From: Pictodentalium vernedei
Lineage: Eukaryota > Mollusca > Scaphopoda > Dentaliida > Dentaliidae
Assembly: GCA_031216915.1 (NCBI GenBank)
Contig: CM062292.1
Span: 201,707,262 to 201,771,261, forward strand
Reading direction: 5' to 3'
DNA: 64,000 nucleotides
How positions within the stretch are numbered: position 1 is the stretch's first letter; every line of letters starts with the position of its first letter. The position numbers were made by a program, and so were the translations under genes. Below are positions 36,038-48,271 of this stretch, piece by piece. The notes beneath the pieces were generated by a model, which did not search any database, was not told the origin of the DNA, and worked only from the letters and a program-made list of their open reading frames with translations.

Positions 36038-36645
36038 TTTTATTTATTTATTGGGGTTTAATGACACTTTTGACAGTGAAGGTCACCTCCTGTCGGAGAG
36101 TTTTATGGGGGAGGAAGCCAGAGAACCACTGAGCAGTGGTGAATAATATCTAACTCCTCAACATACCAACACAGCACAAGCATGGTTAACATTGGTTGAA
36201 GGCAAGTGCACTATCAGTGTGCAATACTCCTTAGTACACAGTGCCACTGTGTCATCCATGTGGGCAAGCCTGAAAATAAGCAATCTGTCATTTACAGAAT
36301 GAGGTCCCCAGAGGGTGAATTTGCTGATGCTATTCCATACAAAGGGCCAATTTATCCTCTGCGTACCTCTTTTTGTTTGGGTTTGAGACCCTGATTCAGA
36401 TTGAGGTTCACAGAGGGTAAATTCAGTGATGCTACCCTGCTGTGCAGGGTAGCATCACCAAAATCACCTTCTGGGGACCTTATTTTGCAGATGACAGTCT
36501 GCTTATTTTCTGGCTTGCATGTGGGTGATCAGGAGGATTAAGTGCCTTGTCCAAGGACACAATACAGTTACCCTGGCGAGCATCAAATCATGGACCTTTT
36601 GGTTTGAATGGTCCAGTGCCATAACCACTGAGCTGCTGTGCTCCC
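36038..36645 (-). mobile_element. SINE, reverse orientation, split by a foldback
   Basis: Read on the minus strand, the head begins GGGAGCACAGCAGCTCAGTG (A-box-like), with a B-box-like CATTCAAACCAAAAGG, then ATTGTGTCCTTGGACAAGGC. The 3' part (36038-36255) has the complement of CTTCCTCCCCCATAAAACTC and a TAAATAAATAAAAT tail. The 36256-36530 inverted repeat separates the two parts. Confidence 0.7.
36256..36530. repeat. Foldback insertion in a SINE
   Basis: Arms of about 85-90 bp (36256-36345 and 36438-36530) share GAAAATAAGCA, CTGTCAT and GGTCCCCAGA in inverted order. A further partial copy (GAGGGTAAATTCAGTGATGC) and a small hairpin GATGCTACCCTGC/GCAGGGTAGCATC lie between. Confidence 0.7.
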
Positions 36646-36739
36646 AACAGGTGCTCAATAAACAAATTTGAATAGTGGAACATTTTTAACAGCATGTATC
36701 AAGCAGAAACCTCGCTGTTCACCTGACTCAAATAACTTG

Positions 36740-36845
36740 GTTGAACTGACTTCTTAGCTGGCCTCACGGCACGATAGTGTTCTTTCCGTTGTAGCCCCAA
36801 CTCTTTGGAATTCCCTACCAGTAGTCTAAAATCTAGAAAAAATAT
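36740..36845 (+). pseudogene. LINE ORF2 C-terminal fragment
   Basis: 36760-36830 encodes RHDSVLSVVAPTLWNSLPVV and then a stop. This is the well-known SxxxxAPxLWNSLP motif near the C-terminus of CR1/L2-like LINE polymerases. The rest of the element is absent. Confidence 0.75.
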
Positions 36846-36849
36846 TAAC

Positions 36850-37517
36850 CCACATAAAAAGGAGTCAAAACTAATTTGTTCACTGGTATTGTGCATTTTA
36901 TCACCATACTATATCTACTATACAGCCAAAGAGCTTTCCCTCAGGGTTTCCGCTACCTCAGCTGACGGTTCGTCAACTGGACCAATTCCCCTTTCCCCCC
37001 TTACCCCACCAGTCATTTACTGATAAAGCCTAAAATCCAGTCGATGATTCCGTAAAATTCTAGTCAAGATGTGGTCATTCACCAACAAAGTTGACACATT
37101 TTAGGAGCACTGTTTCCGGAATTGGCATTCTGCAACTTAAGATTGTTGAGTGTCATTCGGAAACGATTACTATTTTCTGCCATTTGACGATTAGGTAAGA
37201 TGTCACATGCCCATTGTAGTGAAGAAATGGTCATTGTTTTGGGTGTTTCTTCAAAGATTCAACATGATTTTTCTCTCAGAATCGTTCACACTAAAACATA
37301 AATCGCGATCTCAGATGCAAGTAAATGGCCTTCCTGCACTGTTCAATTCTCAAATTTTCTTTGTCCTGTGCAAACCAAAGTCATGCCAGGCGATCTGTGA
37401 TTTTCCCCTCCTACCAGACCCACTAATTTATTCCTAGCAGAAACCCTGTTTTAATTGAATACCAACTAATTTGCGAGTAAAAATTATTCAGACAGATGTG
37501 AGCAGAATTTGATCATT
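36850..37517. other. Unannotated intron sequence
   Basis: No recognised feature; a 76-codon frame at 37207-37437 has no known domain. Confidence 0.5.
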
Positions 37518-39547
37518 AGCTTAACTTGACAAAGTCAAGATAAGCGCTATTGCCATCACGCATGCGGAATTCTGTGAGTCTGTTAGTCTGTGAGTATGTT
37601 CACATTTTCCTTTAGCACAGGCTAATGCTTGTAGTTCTTGTCTGATCGTCATGAAATTTCATATGCAGGTTTGGGGTCATGTCTAGATGAGAACGCCCCC
37701 TTTTGGTCGCGATCGGTCAACTGGTATGGTTGCCCTGGCCCAAAACCCCAAAACCATTATCACAGTCTACAGGTCGTATTTATGAAGGGACTTCATTGTA
37801 ACTTGGTAGGATGCCTCTGTGTAATGCCTAGATGAGAACATCCCCTTTTGGTCATGATCTGTCGACCATGATGGCTGCCCAAGCCCGAAACACAAAAACT
37901 TTTAGCACAGTCTGCAGGTTATATTTAATATGGAGGGATTTCATTGTTATTTGGTAGGATGACTCTGTATGATGTCTAGATGAGAACTTCCCCATTTGGT
38001 CGTGATCTGTCAACTGTGACAACTGCCGAACCCAAAACTTGAAAACCTTTCGCACAGTCTACAGGTCATATTTATGGAGGCATTTCATTGTAACTTGGTA
38101 GGTTGACTTCATATAATGTCTAGACGAGAACGTCCCCTTTTGGGCGTGATTGGGCAACTGTGACGGCTACAGGGATCCGAAGCCCAAAAACCTTTATCAC
38201 AGTCTACAGGTCATATTTATGAAAGGATTTCATTGTAACTTGGTAGGATGACTCCAGATAATATCTAGATGAGAACGTCCCCTTTTGGTCGCAATCATTC
38301 AGCCTTGATGGCTGCCGAGCCCAAAAACCTTTAGCATAGTATATAGGTCGTATTTATGGAAGGATTTCATTGTAACTTGTTAGTTAACTCCATATAATGC
38401 CTAGATGATGACATCCCCTTTTGGTCATGATTGGTCAACTGTGATGGCTACAGGGGCCCGAAGCCCGAAAACCTTGAACACAGTCTACAGGTCATATTTA
38501 TGAAGGGATTTCATTACGACTTTGTAGGACCACTCCAGATGATGCCCAGATTAGAATGTCCCCTTTTGGTTGCGATCATTCAACCATGATGGCAGCCTGA
38601 GCCCAAGCCCCTAAACCTTTAGCACAGTCGCCAGGTCCATATTTATGAAGGGATTTCATTGTAGCTTGGTAGGATGCCTCCAAATAATGTCTAGATGAGA
38701 ACGTCCCCTTTTGGTTGCGATCATTCAGCCTTGATGGTTGCCCGAGCCCAAACACCTTTAGCATAGTCTATATGTTGTATTTATTGAAGAATTTCATTGT
38801 AACTTGTTAGGTTGACTCCATATAATGCCTAGATGATGACATTCCCTTTTGGTTGTGATTGGTCAACTGTGATGGCTACAGGGGCCCGAAGCCCGAAAAC
38901 CTTGAGCACAGTCTACAGGTCATATTTATGAAGGAATTTCATTGTAACTTCGTTGGATCACTCCAGATGATGCCCAGATGAGATTGTCCACTTTTGGTTG
39001 CGATCATTCAACCATGATGGCTTCCCGAGCCCAATACCTGAAAAACTTTAGTACAGACTACAGGTCATATTTATGAAGGGATTTCATTGTAACTTAGTAG
39101 AATTACTCAGTATAATGTCGAGATGAGGATGTTCCCTTTTAGTTGCAATCGATCAACCGCCATGGCTACACAGGCCTCAAGCACGGAAACCTTTAGCACA
39201 GTCTACAGGCTATATTTATGAAGGGATTTCAATGTAACTTGATAGGATGACTTGTTTTGGAATAATTTCACTGTAACTTGGTAACTTTCATTGTCATACA
39301 TTAACTGTGAGGGCCACATACATTAACTGTGAGGTCATATTAACCCACCCTACAGCTCTTTAGTATAGTGTACACCTCATATTATTTTTATTAAAATCAT
39401 AGCATACAGGGAACAGAAATTAACATATTCCCAATTATCACAATTCTTGTCTTTTTTCATAATCCTTTCATAAACATTGAACATTATCCTTTTCATCAAA
39501 CACAACACACAGACAAGTTAAGTTACAGTGTCATTGACACTTTCATT
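37518..39547 (+). mobile_element. HINE/pearl-like element 10 (short sister of element 1)
   Basis: Same hairpin start (AGCTTAACTTGAC..GTCAAGATAAGC), same ~145-bp units (about 11 copies between 37670 and 39250), same non-repeat 3' segment (TAACATATTCCCAATTATCA) and 3' hairpin AGTGTCATTGACACT as element 1. It differs mainly in repeat number, so the two are recent relatives. Confidence 0.78.
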
Positions 39548-41386
39548 TTATTCTGTTCTGGTGATACAGTGTCAGTTGAGCATTTAATCTATTATATCTT
39601 GTTTGTCAGAGCTCATTGAGAAAGTATGAAGGCCAAAGAGATAAATAGAGCTTAGGAATGATGTCATCTCATCAAGATGAATCCCAACAATGCGATTGGG
39701 TAAAATATCCCAACAAGAGGATCCCATCAAGACGAATCCCAACAAGACCAAATCTTATATCTTTATGGTTTTGGGATTTTTTTGGTTTTTTTATTTGTGT
39801 TTTTTACCTTTGATTGACAAAAAAAGGCACAAAATCTTTAGAAAGCACCATCTCATAACAATGTGTGGCACCTTTATTAATTGAAAGCTCTTTGCCCAAC
39901 AGTTTAGCAGTTTATGGTGCAATAATAACTAACAAAGAACATACAAGACCAGGCTTGTCATTTTGAGGCGGGCGATCGGCCGCACCCACAGTGGACCGAC
40001 TAAACTAAAATTTCTGCGGACCATAAATGACCGCCTCACGCTAAATACCACAGGCGATAAATATCTATCAGCTTCAATATGTTAACAGAGCTTGAGACGT
40101 TGCGGCACACAGCCCCAGTTAAAATTGAGAGGGGGGATTTTTTTCTCAGCATTATATTTCGTTAAATGGCCCAGTAATAGTGCCTGTGCATGTAATTTCA
40201 CCCCTTGCCTGTCAAGAATTATGCACAGAAGACACCAACAATTTCGAAACATTCCAATAAAAATTGGTATGCAAATGAGCAAAGTAACCAATGTTTCATA
40301 TCTGTAAAATGTCACTCATTTTGTCAATGTGAGGATTCCTTTATGTACAAATCCTAATCCATGAATTTGTATCAGAAGTCTGAGTGATATGCTATTTATA
40401 TTAAATTAATTTATCCAGCTAAATACAAAAATATACGCAGGCTGCTTCACCCCACAACATCTTGGTTTTAATTTTATGTGCCATGTGTCAGGTCATTTCT
40501 CCCATGTGTGTTGAGTACTCTCCCTTGATGTGTAGAGCTCTGTTTTGAACAGCTGATTCCAGGTTTCCTCTCTTCTTTCACACTTCCGTTTTTGGAAATG
40601 TTCTGTTTTCGAAATAACAGCATATCAAAATATTTCTTTGTTGAGTACCAATTAACAATTCTTCCAATATGTTTACCAATATGTATTATTCTTTGTTTTT
40701 TTTTTTTTCCACCAAATATCTTGCCGGTACCCAATATAAACTGTTTGATATTTGTGGGACATCACTGGTCACTGGATCAGCAAAGCTCACCTAACTTCGT
40801 GTCAACTCAAGCATAGGCCCGACCCCAGTCGCCCTCTTTTGATGAATTAAGGTGGACCAAAAATGGCCCTCCTTGACCCATTTCAGGCAGACCATTATGG
40901 CCCTCCTGCAGTTCTGATAATGACAAGCCTGCAAGACTTGTCTCTCTACCTCGTGTCTCGGCAATACTACTTTGTGTTCACTTAATGCAGTGCAAACAGT
41001 CTTCCCACTGTCTTTGTGAAAAGACTCACTTTTGATACTAAAGGTGAATTTAACAAAAAAATGATAGTGCGAACAAAGTAAAAAATGTTTGAAAAAAGAT
41101 ATTTTTATATAAATTTTGATGCAGGTCCCAAAAGTTAAAATCATTTTTGGTAAAATTAGCCTTCTTGTATATGCTTTGTCATAAATTCCATCTGCATGAA
41201 ACTTACACTTTATAAAATTGAGAGGCTAATTTGCAGATAATCAGTACCAAGCCTTCCCATGCCCTACCATTCATGAACTGAAAATTTTCCTCACAATTTT
41301 ATAAAGCATAAGTGATGTGGTAATGGGAAAAAATGTTTAAAAATTATTGTATTGTATAGGACAAAATGTAAGTAAACTCCTTTATT
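39548..41386. other. Unannotated intron sequence
   Basis: 39590-39622 holds half of the ATATCTTGTTTGTCAGAGCTC palindrome; 40800-40960 is moderately GC-rich with repeated ATGGCCCTCCT words. No exon or complete repeat recognised. Confidence 0.45.
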
Positions 41387-42090
41387 AGCTCACCTGGCCT
41401 AAAAGGCCATTTGAGCTTTTCTCATCACTTGGCGTCTGTTGTCTGTAAACGTATCACATTTTCATCTTCTTCTCTGTAACCGCTGAGCCGGTGTGAACCA
41501 AACTTGGCAGGAATGGTCTATGGGAGGTCTTCTACAAATGATCCTCATTTTGTTCCCGTCAGATGAAAAACATGGCTTCTAGAGGCATTCTTTGATTCTG
41601 GTTGGTGGATTTTCAAAAATCTTCTTCACTGAAAGTGCCAGGCCAAATGTTTTGAAACTTCAAATAAATGATGACTTTCTACCAACGATCCTCATTTAAT
41701 GTTGATCGGGTCACAAACATGGCCGCAGTTGCAGTTTATAGTTACTATAGAAACCCTATGGGAAATCACATTTTCATCATCTTCTCTGGAACTACTGAGC
41801 TGACATGAACCAAACCTGGCAGGGATAGTCTATGGGAGGTCCTCTACAAACGATCCTCATTTCGATCCCATGGGTTTGAAAACATGGCCGCCAGAGGCAT
41901 TCTTTGATTCTGATTGGTGGATTTTGAAAAATCTTCTCTGAAACCACAGGGCCAAATGTTTTGAAACTTTGCATGGTTGATGACTGGGACCCCCTCTACC
42001 AACGATCCTTATTTAATGTTGATTGGGTTGAAAACATGGCTTCAATTGCGGTGTATAGTTACTATAGAAACCCAATGGGAAATCACATTT

Positions 42091-42339
42091 CTTATCAACC
42101 TACCTCAATTGTTTACTACAGGCTTGCACTACAGTGGAAGAACCTAACTCGGATAAAATACTCTCTATTTTAATCTTTCCCAAGATTTGGGAAAGAAAAG
42201 TGATGTAAAAACACCACGAAAAAATAAGCCAAAACTGGGCTGAGCGCCATCGGCGCACACCCAGTATGGAACGCTCTTCCATAGTACAAATCCACGACTT
42301 CCGTAACAGTGCGCAATGCGGCAATTCGTCATTCTTTTT
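42091..42339 (+). repeat. DIRS copy 2 left inverted terminal repeat
   Basis: CTTATCAACCTACCTCAATT to GCAATTCGTCATTCTTTT; complement of 48272-48520 with few differences. Confidence 0.93.
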
Positions 42340-42609
42340 CTATCCGAAGCACGAGCAGGATGTGTTTCCGCCATATGCACTATGAAACAGTGATAATTCA
42401 ACTCGTGGATAATGGTTTTCCTGTGACTGGAATTATGGATCTGAAGATCGTATAATAACAGGACTGTGTTTTATATATTCTCGTTTATATTTTCAACCAC
42501 ATTCTCATTGTTTATTTTTTACTATTCCGTTTTCGCGAATGTTTTGTTTGCGACATCGTGTCATCGCGATTCGACAATGAATTTTTCGGTTGATAAAAAT
42601 TTGTTATTG

Positions 42610-43920
42610 GAGTAGGTGTCGGCTGTCTGGTTCTGCCACCTTCTCTCGTAGTTGAGGGTGTTCTTCTACTTTCTGTTTCTGTTGAGTTCACCTTTTTCTT
42701 CTACTGCTCTCACCTCTGTTCTTTCCAGTTCGGTTCCTTTAGGGCAATTCCTTTTGTCCTCGCCATTGGAGGGTTCTCGTGTCCGTTTCGTCCACACCCG
42801 CGGGTGGTGTGGAATGCTGTCGTTTCGGGAGCCTCCCGACTCGACCACGTCTGATGTGAGTTTACCCCCTCTGTGGGGGATGTGCAGCTCCTCCCACCCC
42901 TGCAGGGGGGGATCGGGGAGGGGGGGGGGGACACTGTCATTTTGGGCCCCCCCCCCCCCCCCCCCCCCCCGACTCGACCACGTCTGGTGTGAGTTTGACC
43001 CCCCTCTGTGGGGGATGTGCAGCTCCTCCCACTCCCACGGGGGGTGGTGAACGCTATCGTTTCGGGTCACCCGATTCGACCACGTCTGATGAGAATTGCT
43101 CCCCCTCCATGGGGGATGTGCAGCTCCTCCCGCACCAGCGGGGGGTGGGGACCGCTGTCGTTTCGGGGCTTCCCGATTCGACCATGTCTGGTGAGAGTTA
43201 TTCCCCTTCCGTGGGGAATGTGCAGTGTTTTACCGTGGTGGATATTGCGGGAGCTGTTGGTTTTCTGGTGTAGAGATGCCTGGTTCCGGGACTATGCGCC
43301 CTCTCCAGTCGACATCTGAGGCTGTCACTAGTGTTGTGACTCCTCCTTTGCAGATCGAGCTTGGTGGCTCTCTCCGCTTTTCCGCCAGTTCCAACAGCTC
43401 CCGTCGTATCTGCTGCTGCTGCTGTTTCGTCTACAACATCATTGGGCACCGTTTTTAGCCGGCCTCGGCTTCTCCCTGCCAGGGTCTGCAGGGATGTCTG
43501 TAGTGTGGTTGTGGGGTTTCGGCCTCAGCCTTCCCAGACTTCCACTCGGCGAAGTCAAATGGGGCTGCCGACTGAACCCCCTACTGTGTCCTCTCAGCCC
43601 TTGAGCACAGTAGTTTTATACCTGCAGTGGTCTGCTGCGGTGTCTGGTTGTGTAGACGTGGGGGTATCGGCCTCAGCCTTCCCTGACTTCAACTCGGCGA
43701 AGTTGGAAGTGGCTGCCGGCCGGACCCTCTCCTGTGGTCTCTGCGCCGTCGAGCACCACAGTTGTCATTGGATTCGGTTGTTCTTAGTGGGACACTATGA
43801 ACTCCGTGGCGTTTCCATCCACTCATTCTGGCCACACGACCAGTTTTGGGGGTCCAACGTCTTTTGTGCAGCCTGGACCTTCTGCCCTGCAGAGGTCAGT
43901 GGTGACTCTCATGAGTTCCT
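42610..43920 (+). other. DIRS copy 2 5' region with G/C-rich minisatellite
   Basis: Four units of ~105 bp contain CCCGAYTCGACCAYGTCTG and GGGGGATGTGCAGCTCCTCC (42800-43230). One carries a 24-base C run (42947-42970). Two ~145-bp units follow around 43505 and 43655. Corresponds to 19061-20740 in copy 1. Confidence 0.65.
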
Positions 43921-43923
43921 GCT

Positions 43924-45051
43924 ATGTTGATCCTCGGGGTGTGTCACACCCCTATACACGTCTGCCTTCAGACGTTTTCGGCTGCCGCCCGTCGTCCCAC
44001 GTCGGGTCTTTTGGAGGATCGTGACCCTTCGCTGGTTAAGAGGGTCAGAGGTGAAGCCACTTTGCCGGTTCGTTCCCCTGTCGAACCGGCCAGTATGGGC
44101 AGTGAGCTTAGGGAGGCCCTCTCCTTACTCACTCAGGTTCTGTCAAAGAGCCTTCTCGTTGCTTCCAGCGTGGCAGCGAGTGGTTTCCAGGCGCCCCCTA
44201 TGGCGCTGCCTCCCGGGATTGGAAACAGGCTGCTTTCTGATCCCCCTGGTGTTCCGACACCATGGGAGGCGTCGGCTGGTTTGCCCACGATGGGCTATGT
44301 GTCTTCCGACTCAGGGGAAGAGTCAGACATGCTTGATGTCGAGAGCCAGCAGTCTTCGGACTTGGGGGCAGCTCGTGATTTCGTGTTTGGGTTCCTTCCG
44401 GATCTCAAACCATCTAACCAGTCGACAGTGTCAGCCAGGCCGCGATCATCAGTCACGCGCCAACAGTCTATGGAGCAACCTGCTTCTGGGCGTCTTCGAC
44501 CATGCCTGTCGGTACAGTTGGTTGAAGCATTTTCAGCCTTGGACTCCAAGCTAAGTTCCAAGGCTATGAAGACTCCGTTCTTCACCAGGGTTGACACCTT
44601 TTTGCCTCCGGCGCGTTATCGTTCCTACGATTCCGCCAATCCGTCGCTCTACCAGACTTTGACGGTTTTGGATCAGGACTCCAATTCCCTCGGGCTTTCC
44701 AAGTCCAAGTCTGCCGTCATTCCGATGACGACTCTGGAGTCCACATTGGGCTTATCGAGAGAGATGCTTGGTATGCTTTCTCTCTCCGTTCACGTCATCT
44801 CAGCTTTAGCTGCTTATCTGCCTTCAGATAAGTTTGACGAGGTACAGGCTCCTTTGCGTGTGCTGTCCAAGGCGCTCATGCATCTTACTCACACGCATGC
44901 CTGTAACACGGCTAATCTGGAATTAGTTCGAAGGGACTCTGTGCTGGTCACAGGCCGATCCCTTCCTGAGGAGCAGTGCGCTACTCTTCGATCTGCTTTT
45001 TTTGGCAGGTCCGCAACTTTTCCATGGTTCTGTGTTGACGGTCCGGGATGA
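43924..45051 (+). CDS. DIRS copy 2 gag-like ORF (375 codons)
   Basis: The longest frame in the window. It has a Ser/Glu-rich middle (SSDSGEESDMLDVESQQSS), then LDSKLSSKAMKTPFFTRVDT and SKALMHLTHTHACNTANLEL. By position and similarity to the broken frame in copy 1 it is the structural gag-like protein of the element. No zinc-finger motif is apparent. The first Met is uncertain, because the frame may extend from upstream by a shift. Ends shortly before the RT region, in a different frame. Confidence 0.65.
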   Translation: MLILGVCHTPIHVCLQTFSAAARRPTSGLLEDRDPSLVKRVRGEATLPVRSPVEPASMGSELREALSLLTQVLSKSLLVASSVAASGFQAPPMALPPGIGNRLLSDPPGVPTPWEASAGLPTMGYVSSDSGEESDMLDVESQQSSDLGAARDFVFGFLPDLKPSNQSTVSARPRSSVTRQQSMEQPASGRLRPCLSVQLVEAFSALDSKLSSKAMKTPFFTRVDTFLPPARYRSYDSANPSLYQTLTVLDQDSNSLGLSKSKSAVIPMTTLESTLGLSREMLGMLSLSVHVISALAAYLPSDKFDEVQAPLRVLSKALMHLTHTHACNTANLELVRRDSVLVTGRSLPEEQCATLRSAFFGRSATFPWFCVDGPG

Positions 45052-45289
45052 CGTCCTACGTCATTCCAACGATCAGCTGCTGTTTCTTCAGCTTGATCAG
45101 CCTTCTAGGGTAGGCACGGGACGTTCCAAGCCTAACAAGTACCCTCTGCTTCCTCTGCGAAGCAAAGGGGCTGATCCTTCTGCCACCGCTTCTACTTCTT
45201 ACTCAAGGGGTTAGGGTAAGCGTCGGCAGTCTTGAGGGAAGTCCCAGGATTCTTCATTCAGTAGAGGAGGTGTTTTCTCCTCTCGTGAG

Positions 45290-46990
45290 CCTCGTCGGGG
45301 TTCGCAATGAAGGTCCTCACCTCGACTTGTCCCAGGTTGGAGGAAGGATAGCAGAGTTCGCAGACCGTTGGGCCACCATCACATCCGATCCTTGGATGTT
45401 AGATGTTGTTTGGTCCGGGCTGCGAATATCCTTCCGACGGCACTCCACTCTGTCCAGGGTGCCTTTTCCAACCACAGTTCCTTCAGACATTTTACATCGG
45501 GAACTTTTGTCCACCGAGATAGACAATCTCCTGACAAAGGGGGGGATTGAGGTCATCAAGAACATTAGATCAGTGGGTTTCTATTCCCGCCTGTTCTTGG
45601 TGCCGAAGAAGGACCGGTTCTCGATCTGAGTTTCCTGAACCAGTCTATCATTGCTCCCTAGTTCAGCATGGAGACTTTCAGGTCGATCCTCTGTTCATTC
45701 ACCAGGGAGATTTCGCTTCCAGCTTCGACCTGCGAGACGCTTACTTTCACATTCCGATTCATTGGGTGTTACGGAAGTATCTCAGGTTCGTTTTTCTGGG
45801 GCGAGTTTACCAGTTCAAGGCCATGCCTTTCGGCCTCAACCTGGCTCCTTGGGCCTTCACCAGACTGATGTCGCATGTGATAGCTTTCCATCGCACACAG
45901 TCCAGGGTGACTACTTCGGCATATCTGGACGATATCCTCCAGGGGCATTCCAATGCTGCCTTACTGGAGTCGGATGTCGCCACATTGTTGAGCTTGCTCA
46001 CGTTGCTATGTTTCAGAGTCAACGAGGAGAAGTCGGACCTGGTCCCTTCTCAGTCGTTTTATCATCTGGGGATGGCTTTCTGCACACAATTCAATTTGGT
46101 GGCGGTTCCCCAGGCCAAGGCTGTGATTCTCTCAGCTTTTGCTCCGACTGTGTCCCAGTCCACATCCGCGACGGCTTGGAGTTTTCTCCGGCTAATCGGT
46201 CTCTGCTGTTCGGTGACGGATCTCATTCCTCTAGGTTGGCTGCGTGTCAGACCTCTCCAACACTTTCTGCTCAGTCGTTGGAGGCCGAATGTAGATTTTC
46301 TGGATCTGGTGCTTCAGTTTCCAGAATATCTTTATCCTCACCTTCTCCTCTGGGCGGATGTCCAGTGGCTTTCGCAGGGTGTTCCGTTGGACTTACCCAT
46401 GTCCGATCGCGTTCTGACGGCAGATGCCAGCGATCTCGGATGGGGTGCAACGTTGGATCCTCTAGGTCTTTCCATTCACGGGATGTGGGACCAGGATCAT
46501 GCAGCTCTACACATAAACCAGAAGGGGCTTCTTGCTCTTCTTCTGCGTTTCAGGCAGTGAATCCCTCACCTGTCTAATCGCCAGGTCCTTCTGTTGTCCG
46601 ACCATTCAACGGTGGTTGCTTACATTCAGAACCAGGGCGGCACGCACTCTGTTCCAATGTACGAATTGGCTTGGGATCTTCTACTGCTCGCTCAGGATGT
46701 CCACGCCGGGGTAGCTGTTCGTCACATTCCCGGTTGCCTGAACGTCCTAGCCGACTCCCTGTCCCATCGGGGCAGGGTCATTTCCACCAGGTGGATGCTC
46801 CGCATGGCAGGTTCCATCGATCTCTTGTGACTCGTTGGAACCATCCGGTGGACACTTTCATGTCCCCGTGTCCAGATGCTCTGGCTTTCGCCATGGACAC
46901 TCTGGCCCTCCTTTGGGATGGTCTTGTCGGCTACGCCTTCTTACCGGTTCCGATTCCGCCTCAGGTTCTCACCCAGATATGAACCTGCAG
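45290..46990 (+). pseudogene. DIRS copy 2 reverse transcriptase/RNase H
   Basis: In order: FADRWATITSDPWMLDVV (DIRS RT N-terminal block), GFYSRLFLVPKKD, a frameshift near 45620, ASSFDLRDAYFHIPIHW (catalytic Asp), YQFKAMPFGLNLAPWAF, AYLDDILQ (catalytic YxDD at 45919-45939), RNase H LTADASDLGWGATL. A TGA at 46558-46560 stands where copy 1 has a Trp codon. The frame then resumes with LLLSDHSTVVAYIQNQGG, HIPGCLNVLADSLS and the DLFATRW-like connection. The RT core itself looks intact. Confidence 0.88.
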
Positions 46991-47129
46991 TCGTCGAATC
47001 CTTTCGATCACACCGTCGCTTCGGTGGGTGTGGATCAATCTGCTCCGCTCTCTGTTAGCGGCGGTTCCGGCATGTCTCCCTCTACCTCGCGAATTTCTTT
47101 GCCAAAGTCGCCCGAGGAGGTTTTCAAGT

Positions 47130-47900
47130 TGACCTGACTTCATTGTGCCTTCGCACATGTCTTTTATCGGGTCCTGTCTCCTCTGTAGTGGTTTTTCGAG
47201 ACACGCAGTGGAGTTGCTTTTCTTCAAGGAGGCACTCACCTCCACTGGTTTAGCCTCTGTGGCTAAGTGGAAGGTTCTTCTGTCGATGGTTTGCGATCAC
47301 TCTGTTGCTTCTGTCACTCCTTCGATCACACCGTTTGCGGAGTTTCTGGTATATGTTTGTTTCTGGGGGTCTCCAGCAATGGGTACATGTCCATGCTTCG
47401 GAGACATTTTTGTCCTATGTGATACCGCATTGTTTCGACACTCATCCTTGCCTCTCCAAGCTTGTTCAGCTCTTTTCCTTGAAAAGGCCTAGGACTTTGC
47501 AGTTTACTCCAAGATGGTCACTTTCTTGGGCGCTGCTCTGCTTGGGGGTGGGGGGCGTTCACGCCTTTATCCTGGATGAATATGCATTTTCCCACATGCC
47601 AGATCTCTCCTGCATCCATTTTTTGATGGACTTGTCTTGCTATTCGTGCAGCTTCCGCTCTTCTAGCTACTGGTGATTGTATTACCAATTGTTTTTTCTG
47701 CCACAAGGTGCGTGCATTGTCTTCCTCTTTTAATAACTCTGTCATGTTGTCGGATGACTGATGTTATACTGGCAGCCTTCTGGAGAAATGCTACATTCTC
47801 CTTTTATCTGCGACAGTTGCAGGAGCCAACAGAGGACCTTGGGGCCCTCTTTCTTCAGCTCAGGATGTTGTCTATCCAAGCTTTTCAGCTTTTTTCAGGG
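47130..47900 (+). pseudogene. DIRS copy 2 tyrosine recombinase, deleted
   Basis: The N-terminal domain (VAKWKVLLSMVCDHSVASVT) and the C-terminal catalytic motifs remain: H-x-x-R as HKVR (47702-47713) and NATFSFYLRQL with nucleophile Tyr at 47815-47817. About 300 bp present in copy 1 (roughly 23842-24150), including the box-I Arg segment RxSEL, is missing near 47605. Frameshifts are also present. Confidence 0.85.
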
Positions 47901-48102
47901 TCAGTTCCAGCTTTGTGCTGTTACTGCCCTTTCTGTCTGTGCGTCGCACTTCACCATACACCTCATCTTTCATTGGCTTTTCTAATGTTTGTGATGCTAT
48001 GGTTTGATAGGCCTAGGGATCTCTTCCTCTGTCCACGGTCCCAGTGCTATTGAGTTATGTGTGGGTTGGTTATGTGATTCCCTCCAGCCTTTTGTCTATT
48101 CA

Positions 48103-48191
48103 GCCTGTAGTAAACAATTGAGGTAGGTTGATAAGAAATATAAATTTTATAGTAAATTTCCTTTCTTATTATACCTACCGAAATTGTTTAC
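48103..48191. repeat. DIRS copy 2 internal complementary region
   Basis: 48103-48135 is the exact complement of this copy's left end (CAATTGAGG, without the TAA of copy 1). It continues into the exact complement of this copy's right end (CCGAAATTG and ATATAAATTT, both private to copy 2). Confidence 0.94.
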
Positions 48192-48271
48192 ATGGAGGCC
48201 CTCCCGTCTTCTTATTCGGATAAGAATCCTTCCTCCCCGCTGATCACATAACTCCTGTGTTGTTCGGAATC

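Noticed and set aside
40082-40315. 77-codon minus and 71-codon plus frames as small genes
   Set aside because: No conserved motif, splice context or codon bias; consistent with chance.
45651-46577. 308-codon open frame
   Set aside because: Alternate frame of the DIRS reverse transcriptase; the RT motifs are in the overlapping 45547-46560 frame.
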